Shown here: positions 7,068 to 15,737 of the stretch, one piece after another | Position numbering within the stretch: position 1 is the stretch's first letter | Layout: the number at the start of each line of letters is the position of its first letter | NCBI GenBank assembly: GCA_026990815.1 | Contig: JALXCS010000070.1 | Span: forward strand, 1-25,941 | Length of the DNA stretch: 25,941 bases | Source: Methylomonas sp. | GTDB lineage: Bacteria > Pseudomonadota > Gammaproteobacteria > Methylococcales > Methylomonadaceae | Direction of reading: 5' to 3' | Notes under the pieces: model-generated | What the model was told of the DNA's origin: nothing | What the model saw: only the letters and a program-made list of their open reading frames with translations | Databases searched by the model: none | Made by a program: the position numbers and the translations under genes

Positions 7068-7976
7068 AGACTCTCCGGAATTACGCATAAACGAGATGGG
7101 GGCATCTTTTTCGCTGTCAAAAGTAACTATCTCATAAGCATCCCGGTTATCCAGTAAAGTACGGAGCAGCTTGTTGTTTAAAGCATGGCCTGATTTGTAC
7201 CCAATAAATTCCCCAATCAAACTATGCCCCAACAAGTACAAATCACCAATGGCATCGAGGATTTTATGTTTAACGAACTCATCCGCAGAACGCAAGCCAT
7301 CTTCATTAAGAATTTTATCATCATCAACGACAATGGCGTTGTCTAGACTGCCACCCAAAGCAAGATTATTTTTTCTTAAAAACTCAATATCCTTCATGAA
7401 CCCAAAGGTTCTGGCCCGACTAACTTCCTTGACAAAAGTTGTTGTTGAGAAATCCATCGTTGCTGTTTTAACGTCTTCCCCAAATGCGGGGTGCTCAAAA
7501 TCGATGGTAAAAGTTACTTTAAATCCCTCAAAAGGTGAAAACGCCGCCCATTTTTCACCTTCTTCAACACGAATTCCCTTTTTTATCCGGATGTAACGCT
7601 TCGGTTTATCCTGTTCCTGAACTCCGGCAGACTGCAACAGAAAGACAAAAGGGCCAGCGCTGCCGTCCATAATTGGTACTTCTGCAGAGCTGACATCGAT
7701 AATGGCATTATCAATGCCCAACCCGGCTAAGGCCGATAACAAATGTTCGACAGTTGATATTTTTACTTCATCTTGAACCAGTGTTGTCGACAAAGTCGTT
7801 TCCCCGACATTTTTAGGCGTTGCCGCAATGGTGACAGGGGTTTCCAGGTCAACCCTGCGAAAACAAATTCCGGTATCCGCCTCAGCTGGATGCAAGGTTA
7901 AATATACTTTTTCTCCTGTATGCAAACCAACGCCTGTCGCTCTGATTACGTTTTTGAGAGTCCGTTGCTTAATCAT
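7053..7976 (-). CDS. lpxC: UDP-3-O-acyl-N-acetylglucosamine deacetylase
   Basis: LpxC is the zinc amidase that removes the acetyl group from UDP-3-O-acyl-GlcNAc in the cytoplasm, the committed step of lipid A synthesis. With the start at 7976 the protein begins MIKQRTLK, matching the usual LpxC N-terminus, and has 307 aa (about 305 is typical). Expected zinc ligands are present: H78 in STVEHLLSALAG, and H237 and D241 in HKILDAIGD; the catalytic histidine is H264 in YKSGHALNN. An upstream in-frame GTG at 7985 would add three residues, but homology favours the ATG. The gene follows ftsZ in the dcw order but is separated from it by about 180 nt holding a strong hairpin, so its expression is probably partly independent. 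Confidence 0.97.
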   Translation of the reverse strand: MIKQRTLKNVIRATGVGLHTGEKVYLTLHPAEADTGICFRRVDLETPVTIAATPKNVGETTLSTTLVQDEVKISTVEHLLSALAGLGIDNAIIDVSSAEVPIMDGSAGPFVFLLQSAGVQEQDKPKRYIRIKKGIRVEEGEKWAAFSPFEGFKVTFTIDFEHPAFGEDVKTATMDFSTTTFVKEVSRARTFGFMKDIEFLRKNNLALGGSLDNAIVVDDDKILNEDGLRSADEFVKHKILDAIGDLYLLGHSLIGEFIGYKSGHALNNKLLRTLLDNRDAYEIVTFDSEKDAPISFMRNSGESSSAA

Positions 7977-7998
7977 AAGGGTCACGCCGTTTATTGGG

Positions 7999-8048
7999 AA
8001 AAGCTGCTCATTTTAACACATCTAAGGTAAATTAAATGAGCAGCTTTT
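7999..8048. terminator. Strong hairpin between ftsZ and lpxC (possible bidirectional terminator)
   Basis: Arms 7999-8013 and 8034-8048 are exact 15-bp reverse complements (core gctgctcattt) around a 20-nt loop. On the + strand the stem runs into six Ts (8045-8050), a good Rho-independent terminator shape for antisense transcripts coming from dciA. On the - strand the stem ends in four Us and then CCC, a weaker terminator for ftsZ mRNA. The hairpin ends only 22 nt upstream of the lpxC ATG, so on lpxC mRNA it would form in the leader. Confidence 0.65.
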
Positions 8049-8156
8049 TTAAAGGATACCTAACGCTATATATGGGGCCAATCCATCATTAAATGAAATA
8101 TCTGGATGAATTAAACCCCTCACTGAATTCCTAAAGCAAAAAATCACGTTGGCGAT

Positions 8157-9311
8157 CTAGTCGGCCTGGCGTCTAAGAAAAGCCGGAATATCCAAATAAT
8201 CCAGATCTGCGGTATCTTTCGATGGAGCGCCGAATCGAGTTTCCCTGACTTCAGCTGCTTGTTGTTGTCGCTTGACAGTAGGGACATCCAGATTTGAATA
8301 ATTCGGTTCACCACTATTAACTTTCTGAACCAGTTTGACAGGAGTTTTAACCGGAGCCGTACCCATTCCCGTGGCAACAACAGTCACCTTGATTTCGTCT
8401 CCTAAAGTTGGATCAAGTGCGGTTCCTATTTTGATGATCGCATCTTCGGCAGCAAATTGATGAACAATTGTTCCGACTTCATCAAATTCTGCAATACCCA
8501 TATCTGCTGCAGTAATATTTACCAGAATTCCCCTCGCACCCTGTAAATTAATATCCTCAAGCAAAGGACACGCGATGGCTTTTTCTGCAGCTTCTCGGGC
8601 ACGGTTTTCGCCTTCAGCAGAACCGGTTCCCATGATAGCGGCACCCATGCTGGCCATGACTGTCCTGACATCTGCAAAATCGACATTAATCATACCCGGG
8701 TGAGTAATCAATTCGGTAATGCCTTGTACGGCATCCAGTAACACATCATTGGCAGCATTGAATGCAGAAACCAGAGAGATGTTATTGCCCAGAACTGGTA
8801 ATAATTTCTGGTTTGGAATGGTAATCAGAGAATCGACATGTTTTTCCAATTCAGCAATACCCATTTCGGCAACGGCCATCTTTTTTACACCTTCGAAGTC
8901 GAATGGCTTTGTCACCACCGCAACGGTTAAGATACCCATGTCTTTGGCTATTTCTGCAATCACAGGAATGGCCCCTGTCCCAGTTCCACCACCCATGCCT
9001 GCAGTCAAAAACACCATGTCAGCACCTTCAATAACCTCTTTGATACGTGATTTATTTTCTTCTGCCGCTTTTTTACCAATTTCTGGGTCAGTACCTGCCC
9101 CAAGACCTTTGGTTAATTCAACGCCTAGTTGTACAACAGTATCAATGTCGAGTTTTCTTAATGCCTGGGCATCGGTATTTGCGCAAACAAAAGAGACTCC
9201 ATCAATATCGTTGCCAAGCATATGATTGACTGCATTACCGCCGCCGCCGCCCACACCGATAACCTTAATAATCGCATTATCATTGCCAGAATCCATCAAT
9301 TCATATTTCAT
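8157..9311 (-). CDS. ftsZ: Cell division GTPase FtsZ
   Basis: FtsZ is the tubulin-like GTPase that polymerises at midcell and scaffolds the divisome. I place the start at 9311 because AGAGGA (9324-9319) lies 7 nt upstream, and the resulting 384-aa protein matches the usual length of about 383. The GTP signature GGGTGTG lies at 107-113, an early glycine loop VGVGGGGGNAVNHM near 19-32, and the T7 catalytic loop NVDFAD at 209-214. The C-terminal peptide DYLDIPAFLRRQAD, which binds FtsA and ZipA, is preceded by a short variable linker (about residues 310-370). An upstream in-frame ATG at 9335 would add eight residues but lacks a comparable ribosome binding site. An 86-nt gap separates it from ftsA and may hold a weak promoter. 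Confidence 0.99.
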   Translation of the reverse strand: MKYELMDSGNDNAIIKVIGVGGGGGNAVNHMLGNDIDGVSFVCANTDAQALRKLDIDTVVQLGVELTKGLGAGTDPEIGKKAAEENKSRIKEVIEGADMVFLTAGMGGGTGTGAIPVIAEIAKDMGILTVAVVTKPFDFEGVKKMAVAEMGIAELEKHVDSLITIPNQKLLPVLGNNISLVSAFNAANDVLLDAVQGITELITHPGMINVDFADVRTVMASMGAAIMGTGSAEGENRAREAAEKAIACPLLEDINLQGARGILVNITAADMGIAEFDEVGTIVHQFAAEDAIIKIGTALDPTLGDEIKVTVVATGMGTAPVKTPVKLVQKVNSGEPNYSNLDVPTVKRQQQAAEVRETRFGAPSKDTADLDYLDIPAFLRRQAD

Positions 9312-9335
9312 TTTCGTATCCTCTTTTTGATTCAA

Positions 9336-9364
9336 AATTAACTAACTTTACTTAATGTCATCAA
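9336..9364 (-). promoter_or_regulatory. Weak candidate promoter upstream of ftsZ
   Basis: On the - strand, TTGATG (9364-9359) and TTAATT (9341-9336) are spaced 17 nt apart in the ftsA-ftsZ gap. The -10 matches the consensus at only three of six positions. Extra ftsZ promoters are common in dcw clusters, but this one is only a candidate. Confidence 0.2.
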
Positions 9365-9397
9365 TTAGGTTGCTAGAGAAGCCGCCTAAAAACTTGT

Positions 9398-10627
9398 TTA
9401 AAAATTCCCATGAAACCAATTCATAATTCTTTCCCAAATCCCCATCTTTCTATCCAATATCCCCCGGCTTCCAATCATTTGATGCTCTTTTCCATAAAGC
9501 AGCAATCCTACTCCAGTTGCATAAATCGGGTTCTGAACAACATCAGTTAGTCCCGAAACATGTTGCGGCAAACCCAATCGAACCGGCATATGAAATATTT
9601 CCTCAGCCAGATCAACCAACCCGTATACTTTTGAACTGCCACCGGTCAACACAATTCCGGCAGCAATCAGGTCTTCAAAGCCACTGCGTCTTATCTCAGC
9701 CTGTACCAATAGCATTAATTCCTCATACCGTGGCTCAATTATTTCAGCCAGATTTTGTTTGGAAATTTTTCTTGGTGGCCGATCGCCAATACTTGGGACT
9801 TCAATTGAATCTTCAACATTTGCCAGTTGGGTTAACGCACAAGCATGCTCGCGTTTGATTTGCTCGGCATTTTGAGTCGGCGTTCTCAATGCTACTGCAA
9901 TATCATTGGTTACCTGATCACCCGCAATGGGAATAACCGCTGTATGCTGTATTGCGCCATCAGAAAACACCGCAATATCAGTTGTTCCTCCACCAATATC
10001 AATCAAACAAACTCCCAGTTCTTTTTCATCGTCCGTTAAAACTGCAGTGCAAGATGCAAGCTGCTCAAGAACAATATCGTCGACTTCCAGGTCACATCGC
10101 CTGATACATTTGATAATATTTTGAGCCGCACTGATGCTGCTAGTAACCATATGCACTTTGGCTTCAAGACGAATACCGGCCATGCCGATTGGCTCCTTAA
10201 TTCCGTCTTGACGATCGATGATAAATTCCTGTGGCAAAATATGCAGGATCTTTTGATCAGTGCCAATTGCAACAGCTTTGGCAGAATCAATAACCCGATC
10301 AATATCATATTGAGTAACCTCTTTATCCTTTATAGCAACTACCCCGTGAGAATTTAAACTACGGATATGGCTACCTGCAATACCTGCATAGACTGAATGA
10401 ATATTGCATCCGGCCATCAGTTCTGCTTCTTCAACGGCCCGATTGATAGACAACACTGTCGATTCCAGATTAACGACAACGCCTTTTTTTAGTCCTCGCG
10501 AAGGAGTGGAACCTATACCAATGACTTCCAATTCTCCCGTTTCGGTGAGCTCAGCAACGATGGCAGCCACTTTTGAAGTCCCAATGTCCAGCCCTACTAT
10601 CAGATTACGATCAGTTTTTTTTGCCAT
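9398..10627 (-). CDS. ftsA: Cell division protein FtsA
   Basis: FtsA is an actin-like ATPase that anchors FtsZ filaments to the inner membrane and recruits later division proteins. The 409-aa protein has the actin-fold phosphate loops GLDIGTSKV (12-20) and DIGGGTTD (211-218), the adenosine motif GIVLTGGSSK near residue 325, and the SHIRSLNSHGVVAI region of the family-specific 1C domain. The last 12 residues (WERIMNWFHGNF) form the amphipathic membrane-targeting helix. Length is slightly below the common 420. The ATG at 10627 has a purine-rich aaagag upstream and lies 11 nt after the ftsQ stop. Confidence 0.98.
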   Translation of the reverse strand: MAKKTDRNLIVGLDIGTSKVAAIVAELTETGELEVIGIGSTPSRGLKKGVVVNLESTVLSINRAVEEAELMAGCNIHSVYAGIAGSHIRSLNSHGVVAIKDKEVTQYDIDRVIDSAKAVAIGTDQKILHILPQEFIIDRQDGIKEPIGMAGIRLEAKVHMVTSSISAAQNIIKCIRRCDLEVDDIVLEQLASCTAVLTDDEKELGVCLIDIGGGTTDIAVFSDGAIQHTAVIPIAGDQVTNDIAVALRTPTQNAEQIKREHACALTQLANVEDSIEVPSIGDRPPRKISKQNLAEIIEPRYEELMLLVQAEIRRSGFEDLIAAGIVLTGGSSKVYGLVDLAEEIFHMPVRLGLPQHVSGLTDVVQNPIYATGVGLLLYGKEHQMIGSRGILDRKMGIWERIMNWFHGNF

Positions 10628-10638
10628 GTTTATGCTCT

Positions 10639-11394
10639 TTAAGTTTTTTTCTTATTTTGTTGTTTTGCAATCTCATCTTTCCAAAGCAATTCCGCTCCTC
10701 GCTTCCAGGTTACTGCAAAACCATTGGGATAGCGTAAATCAACTTTGCTGATTGTTTCCAAGCCGTTTTGTTGACTATTAGCGAGTATCGGAAGGGATTT
10801 CATCAGGCGTTGAAATTTTTGCAGCGGATCAATTCTGCCAAGCTGTAGTTCCATACCGTTGGCAAGTAACAGCTTCCATGACCGACGGTTATTGACGGTA
10901 AATTCACGCAATTCAAGGGACTGATCCTGTAATACCAATTGCAATCCTTGCATAATGTTGAACAGCCTTTTTTCCAATCCTGCAGGCCCGACGAGTTGTG
11001 GAAGAAATGTCAGTGCTTCAATATTCTCCGGTTTGAATAATTCCCCACGATTGTTAAGTAACCCATCATTTCCCCATTTTGCAGCAGCTTGTTGCTCACT
11101 AAGTTTAATGTCTATAGTATCCGGCCAAACCCTTTTAACTTTGGCATCATCAATCCAGGCCATATTTTTGGCTGTTTGTTGAATGGAGTTAATATCTGCC
11201 GCAAACAATCCGGTTTTCACCAGGGGCAGTAAATGCTGTTTTAACTGGTTTTTGTCTAGATATTGAAAATCTCCTTCAATCCGGACATAGCGAATCGGCA
11301 TCAATTTGATACTCAAGGATTTAAGCGCAATACTACCCATCCACATTCCGATTGTGACAAAACCGATAAAAAAAGCAGCTTTCGGAATGGTCAT
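10639..11394 (-). CDS. ftsQ: Cell division protein FtsQ
   Basis: FtsQ is a bitopic inner-membrane protein that links early and late divisome parts through FtsB and FtsL. The 251-aa sequence shows a membrane segment at about residues 6-24, then a POTRA domain starting near residue 34 (IRYVRIEGDF) and containing the WIDDAKVKRVWPDTI motif, followed by the beta domain with LRYPNGFAVTWK near the C-terminus. The cytoplasmic N-terminus is very short compared with the enteric protein (276 aa total). Its ATG overlaps the ddlB stop as ATGA. Confidence 0.95.
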   Translation of the reverse strand: MTIPKAAFFIGFVTIGMWMGSIALKSLSIKLMPIRYVRIEGDFQYLDKNQLKQHLLPLVKTGLFAADINSIQQTAKNMAWIDDAKVKRVWPDTIDIKLSEQQAAAKWGNDGLLNNRGELFKPENIEALTFLPQLVGPAGLEKRLFNIMQGLQLVLQDQSLELREFTVNNRRSWKLLLANGMELQLGRIDPLQKFQRLMKSLPILANSQQNGLETISKVDLRYPNGFAVTWKRGAELLWKDEIAKQQNKKKT

Positions 11395-12338
11395 GATAGT
11401 TCCGCCTGAGTAAATGATGTTTCCAAAATGCGCCAGACTAGTTCATCAAAATCAATTCCGGCTGCCTTGGCCGCCATGGGAACCAGGCTGTGATCAGTCA
11501 TTCCGGGCACAGTATTAATTTCGATTAACTGGGCTTGATGTTGATCATCAATAAATAAATCAACACGACTCCAGCCTCTAACCCCAATGAGTTGAGCAGC
11601 CCGGAGAGCCAGCTTTTGAATATCTTGTTGCTGCTGATCATTTAGCCCACAAGGGCAGTGATACATTGTTGTATTTGCCTGATACTTTGCCTCGTAATCG
11701 TAAAAAGTATGCGGTGTTTCCAGACCAATAACCGGTAATGCCTGATCGTTTAAAATCCCCACGGTATATTCTTTTCCAGAAACCCAGGATTCAGCATAAA
11801 CTTGACATTGATAATTTGAAGCGGTTTTCCAAGCAGCTAATAATTCCGAAATATTTCCTGCTTTGCTCATACCAATACTGGAACCTTCCAGTGATGGCTT
11901 GACAATGACTGGAAATTGTAGCTTGCTTGCACAAATATAAACGTCTTGTTCAGAAGCCAACAACATCCATGATGGTGTTGGCAAGTTGGCTCCTTGCCAA
12001 CAAAGCTTGGTTCTTAATTTATCCATACTTAATGCCGAGGCCATAACACCACTTCCAGTGTAGGGAATTTTTAATGCTTCTAGGACCCCTTGCAGGATGC
12101 CGTCTTCACCACCTCTGCCATGAATAATGTTGAATACACGATCGAAACTTTGCTTCGTGATTGGCGAAACCATATCATCTTTAACATCCACGGCAATGAC
12201 ATTGACACCTTTGCGTTGCAATCCAGCCGACACCTGCTGACCACTGTTGATGGATATTTCCCTTTCGGCAGCCGACCCTCCCATCAGCACAGCTACTTTG
12301 CCAAATTCTGCTGGATCAACGATTAGGCAAGGTGTCAT
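11391..12338 (-). CDS. ddlB: D-alanine--D-alanine ligase
   Basis: Ddl is an ATP-grasp enzyme that makes D-Ala-D-Ala for the peptidoglycan stem peptide in the cytoplasm. The 315-aa protein has the N-terminal motif VLMGGSAAEREIS (17-29), HGRGGEDG at 73-80, EGSSIGM at 151-157, YDYEAKY at 213-219 and the metal- and substrate-binding EINTVPGMT at 273-281. The tyrosine in YDYEAKY is characteristic of D-Ala-D-Ala rather than D-Ala-D-lactate ligases. Starts and stops overlap both neighbours by 4 nt (murB upstream, ftsQ downstream). I use ddlB for its dcw position; a second ddl elsewhere cannot be excluded. Confidence 0.97.
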   Translation of the reverse strand: MTPCLIVDPAEFGKVAVLMGGSAAEREISINSGQQVSAGLQRKGVNVIAVDVKDDMVSPITKQSFDRVFNIIHGRGGEDGILQGVLEALKIPYTGSGVMASALSMDKLRTKLCWQGANLPTPSWMLLASEQDVYICASKLQFPVIVKPSLEGSSIGMSKAGNISELLAAWKTASNYQCQVYAESWVSGKEYTVGILNDQALPVIGLETPHTFYDYEAKYQANTTMYHCPCGLNDQQQQDIQKLALRAAQLIGVRGWSRVDLFIDDQHQAQLIEINTVPGMTDHSLVPMAAKAAGIDFDELVWRILETSFTQAELS

Positions 12339-13252
12339 TGTGAAACTCCCTGGCCTACAATGCAGACTTCAGTTTGTAAAAACACGCCTTGTTGTTGCTT
12401 AACTTCACTCTGTACATAGTGAATCAATGCTTCGATATCACTTGCAGTTGCAGAACCGGTATTGATAATAAAATTTGCATGTTTTTCAGAAACCTGTGCG
12501 CCACCTATGCTATATCCTTTAAGATTGCTGGCTTCAATTAATCGAGCGGCATAATCATAACTCGGATTTTTGAAAACCGAGCCACAACTGGGTTGATTGG
12601 TTGGTTGTGACTGATTTCGTTTTGCGAGTAAGGTCTTGATTTTTTCCTGACTTACGCTAGTATCGCCTGACTTCAACTGTAATTTGGCGGCAACAAACCA
12701 CTCATTATGGTAGCCGGTAACCGAACGATAATTAATTTCAAATTCATCCGCGGTACGCTCTGTTATTGTTCCGTTACTGGAAATCATTTCAACGGTGCTG
12801 ACAATATTCCAGGTTTCCCCACCAAAAGCGCCTGCATTCATTTTCAGGGCGCCACCCATGGTTCCAGGAATTCCTGCCAGAAATTCGGCACCAGTTAAAC
12901 CTTGTTCACCACAGAAGCGAGCTACGTGTGCGCAAGGAACTCCTGCTTCAACATAAATGCGAGTATCAGAATTACGATGCATTTGCTTGAGACGACCGCG
13001 AATATTAATGACAATACCCGGGATACCCCCATCACGAATCAAAAGGTTACTTCCCAGCCCTATCCAGAAAACCGGTGTGGTAGCTGGCAACGAACTTAAA
13101 AACAACTGTAAATCATTTTTGTCAGCAGGAAAAAACAATTGCTCAGCTGGTCCTCCAACACGCCAACTGGTGTATTTGGCCAGAGGCATATTTTTTAACA
13201 ATTTGCCTTTAATGTTCATTGAATTAAACATGCTTTCAGCACAAGCGTTCAC
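12335..13252 (-). CDS. murB: UDP-N-acetylenolpyruvoylglucosamine reductase, type II-like
   Basis: MurB is the FAD enzyme that reduces UDP-GlcNAc-enolpyruvate to UDP-MurNAc with NADPH. The 305-aa length and the GSVFKNP motif (224-230, catalytic Ser225) fit the shorter type II enzymes rather than the longer enteric type I form. FAD-binding segments are GLGSNLLIRDGG (65-76) and GIPGTMGGALKMNAGAFG (127-144); the catalytic glutamate is probably the one in QTEVCIVG near the C-terminus. The annotated start is GTG at 13252, chosen because GTGA overlaps the murC stop and suggests coupling; ATG at 13231, preceded by gaaag, is a good alternative. The C-terminus overlaps ddlB by 4 nt. Confidence 0.96.
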   Translation of the reverse strand: MNACAESMFNSMNIKGKLLKNMPLAKYTSWRVGGPAEQLFFPADKNDLQLFLSSLPATTPVFWIGLGSNLLIRDGGIPGIVINIRGRLKQMHRNSDTRIYVEAGVPCAHVARFCGEQGLTGAEFLAGIPGTMGGALKMNAGAFGGETWNIVSTVEMISSNGTITERTADEFEINYRSVTGYHNEWFVAAKLQLKSGDTSVSQEKIKTLLAKRNQSQPTNQPSCGSVFKNPSYDYAARLIEASNLKGYSIGGAQVSEKHANFIINTGSATASDIEALIHYVQSEVKQQQGVFLQTEVCIVGQGVSQ

Positions 13253-14685
13253 TGTTTTAATAATGATTCAAGTTGTTGCGGTAATTTTGTCGCAATTTTG
13301 CCAACATCTCCGGCTCCCATTGTTAGCACCACATCGTCGGGTTTAATGATGCCCGCCAGAATTTGGGGTAAATCATCCTGGTCCTTGACAAATATCGGGT
13401 CAACCTGGCCACGCATCCGTATGGTACCAGCCAAGGTTTTGCTGTCTGCACCAGTAACTGGAGTTTCACCGGCAGCATAGATATCCAGTAAAATCAATAC
13501 ATCAACGCTGGATAATACTTGCACAAAGTCTTCAAATAAATCACGAGTTCTGGAATACCGGTGTGGTTGAAAAATCAGTACGGCACGCCTTTTTGGCCAT
13601 GCCTGACGCAAAGCCTCCATGGTTGCAGCGATTTCTCTGGGGTGATGACCGTAGTCGTCAACCAATGTAATCTTGCCGTCTGTTAATGAGATATCACCGT
13701 TAATCTGAAATCTTCTGCCCACGCCATGAAAAACCGACAGACTGTTTACGATAGCTTCATCTGGGACTTCAAGATAAGTAGCAATAGTAATCGCAGCCAA
13801 GGCATTCAGCATGTTATGCCAACCCGGCATATTTAATGTAACGTGTATGTTCTTGTGATTCCCCCAGCGAACAACATCAAATTTAGTTAACATGCCTTGC
13901 TGTTCAATGTTGATAGCACGAATATCCGCGTTTTCATCAACTCCATAAGTTTTAACAGGCTTGGATAATTCCGGCAGCACTTCCTTGACACCTGGGTCAT
14001 CAAGACACATTACAGCTAGTCCATAAAACGGCAGATGGTGTAAAAATTCGATAAAAGTCTGTTTCAGACGTTCAAAACTACCGCCATACGTTGACATGTG
14101 ATCTTCATCAATATTGGTGACCACAGCAATCATCGGCTGCAAGTGTAAAAAAGAAGCATCACTTTCATCAGCTTCCGCCACCAGATAATGTCCTGTTCCC
14201 AGTTTGGCATTCGTACCAGCGCTATTTAACCGGCCTCCTATAACAAAAGTAGGATCCAGACCCGCTTCAGCTAATATACTGGCAGCCAAACTGGTCGTTG
14301 TGGTTTTTCCATGAGTCCCTGCTACCGCAATACCAAATCGAAACCGCATTAATTCAGCAAGCATTTCAGCTCGGGGAATGACCGGGATTCTTTTTTGATA
14401 GGCTCGTTCTACTTCAATGTTGTTTCGATCTACCGCACTTGAAGTAACTACAACATCTGCGTCTTCAACATTTTCAGCATGGTGACCAATAAAAATTGTT
14501 ACTCCATTTTTTGCCAATTGCTCAGTGACTACGGTATCTTTCATATCTGACCCAGTCACCCTATAACCCAAATTTGCCAGCACTTCAGCTATGCCACTCA
14601 TGCCGGTACCGCCAACACCCACAAAATGGATGTTTTTAATTGCTCCTAAAGCCTCTTTAGCAACGGTATTAACAGACTGACTCAT
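13249..14685 (-). CDS. murC: UDP-N-acetylmuramate--L-alanine ligase
   Basis: MurC adds L-alanine to UDP-MurNAc using ATP, the first amino acid ligation of peptidoglycan synthesis. The 478-aa protein has the N-terminal UDP-binding loop VGVGGTGMSG (22-31), the ATP loop GTHGKTTTT starting at residue 123, EADESDASF, TNIDEDHMSTYGG and the DDYGHHPREI motif of the Mur ligase C-terminal half. Length is normal for the family. The start overlaps the murG stop as ATGA, and the stop overlaps murB as GTGA. Confidence 0.98.
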   Translation of the reverse strand: MSQSVNTVAKEALGAIKNIHFVGVGGTGMSGIAEVLANLGYRVTGSDMKDTVVTEQLAKNGVTIFIGHHAENVEDADVVVTSSAVDRNNIEVERAYQKRIPVIPRAEMLAELMRFRFGIAVAGTHGKTTTTSLAASILAEAGLDPTFVIGGRLNSAGTNAKLGTGHYLVAEADESDASFLHLQPMIAVVTNIDEDHMSTYGGSFERLKQTFIEFLHHLPFYGLAVMCLDDPGVKEVLPELSKPVKTYGVDENADIRAINIEQQGMLTKFDVVRWGNHKNIHVTLNMPGWHNMLNALAAITIATYLEVPDEAIVNSLSVFHGVGRRFQINGDISLTDGKITLVDDYGHHPREIAATMEALRQAWPKRRAVLIFQPHRYSRTRDLFEDFVQVLSSVDVLILLDIYAAGETPVTGADSKTLAGTIRMRGQVDPIFVKDQDDLPQILAGIIKPDDVVLTMGAGDVGKIATKLPQQLESLLKQ

Positions 14686-15737
14686 TTTTTTACCTCATTA
14701 ATGCAAATTTGAGCGACCTTTTCGGTTGCATCCAGACGGGCACATTTTCGAGCTGCTTGAGACATTTGTTCTAACTTGCTTTTAACACTGCTAATCGTTT
14801 TAGCTAATAAATCGGCTGTTAACTGTTGCTGCTGAATAAGTACACCTGCACCAGCCTCAGTCAGATATTTTGCGTTTGCAGTCTGGTGATCATCAATAGC
14901 AAAAGGGTAGGGAATCAGAATTGAAGGCAGGGCAGTAGCTGCAATTTCACTGATAGTCATAGCACCTGCACGACAAATAATTAAATCAGCCCATTGGTAA
15001 GCTGCGCTCATATCGTCAATAAAAGCTAATACTTCTGCATTAATCTGGTTCGTGGCATAATCAACCTTAACCTGCTGCAAATCTTTCTCTCCAGTTTGAT
15101 GCTTAACCCTGAAACCCTTTGCTGAAACAATAGCTGCAGGCACCATCTTGTTTAAAATATGTGCGCCAAGGCTCCCGCCTACAACCAGAAGGTGTAGAGA
15201 ATTTTTGTTGTTAAACCTTTTATTATGGGCAGCTTCAGAAAAAGACTTCCTTAACGGATTACCCGTACAAACATTTTTTGTCGATTGCTTAAAACTGCCC
15301 GGAAATGCTTCCAAAATCACATTAGCAATACACGATAACAATCGGTTGGTGGTTCCGGGAATACGGTTTTGCTCATGGATAACCAAAGGTATCCCCATCA
15401 TTTTGGCCATTAAACCACCGGGTCCCGCTACAAACCCTCCCATGCCTAAAACCACATCCGGTTGCCTTTTTTGTAAAGCCGTTCTGGCCTGCTTGAGCGC
15501 AAGAATTAGCATCAGCGGCGCTTTTAACAGTGCCAATCGTCCTTTTCCGCGCAACCCGGAGACCGACAACCAATCTATTTCAATGTCTTGTTCAGGAATT
15601 ACCCGACTCTCAAGGCCTTTTTTAGTTCCCAACCAGCTAACCTGCCAACCTTTTTCCTGCAAATTTTGAGCAACAGCCAAGGCCGGAAAAACATGCCCTC
15701 CGGTACCTCCGGCCATAATCATGATTGTGTTACCCAT
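14682..15737 (-). CDS. murG: Lipid II synthase, GT28 glycosyltransferase MurG
   Basis: MurG transfers GlcNAc from UDP-GlcNAc to lipid I on the cytoplasmic face of the inner membrane, giving lipid II. The 351-aa protein has the N-terminal glycine loop AGGTGGHVFPALA (9-21), VLGMGGFVAGPGG near residue 100, the HEQNRIPGTTNR segment, a second glycine loop GGSLGAHILN, and CRAGAMTISE with the acidic residue that contacts the donor. The PFAIDDHQTANA block near the C-terminus is also conserved. The gene starts inside ftsW (19-nt overlap). ATG codons a few residues further in are possible, but the chosen start gives the normal N-terminal length. Confidence 0.98.
   Translation of the reverse strand: MGNTIMIMAGGTGGHVFPALAVAQNLQEKGWQVSWLGTKKGLESRVIPEQDIEIDWLSVSGLRGKGRLALLKAPLMLILALKQARTALQKRQPDVVLGMGGFVAGPGGLMAKMMGIPLVIHEQNRIPGTTNRLLSCIANVILEAFPGSFKQSTKNVCTGNPLRKSFSEAAHNKRFNNKNSLHLLVVGGSLGAHILNKMVPAAIVSAKGFRVKHQTGEKDLQQVKVDYATNQINAEVLAFIDDMSAAYQWADLIICRAGAMTISEIAATALPSILIPYPFAIDDHQTANAKYLTEAGAGVLIQQQQLTADLLAKTISSVKSKLEQMSQAARKCARLDATEKVAQICINEVKK

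Noticed and set aside
7171..7596. 141-codon + strand open frame opposite lpxC
   Set aside because: Antisense shadow of a conserved gene.
7977..7985. GTG start of LpxC at 7985
   Set aside because: Would add MTL before the conserved MIKQRTLK terminus; ATG at 7976 fits homologues.
8719..9225. 168-codon + strand open frame opposite ftsZ
   Set aside because: Antisense shadow of ftsZ; no independent sign of coding.
9312..9335. Longer FtsZ start at 9335
   Set aside because: It lacks a good ribosome site, while 9311 has AGAGGA at 7 nt and gives the normal length.
15148..15669. 173-codon + strand open frame opposite murG
   Set aside because: It is antisense to a clearly conserved gene, has no ribosome site or recognisable motif, and its composition mirrors murG codons.
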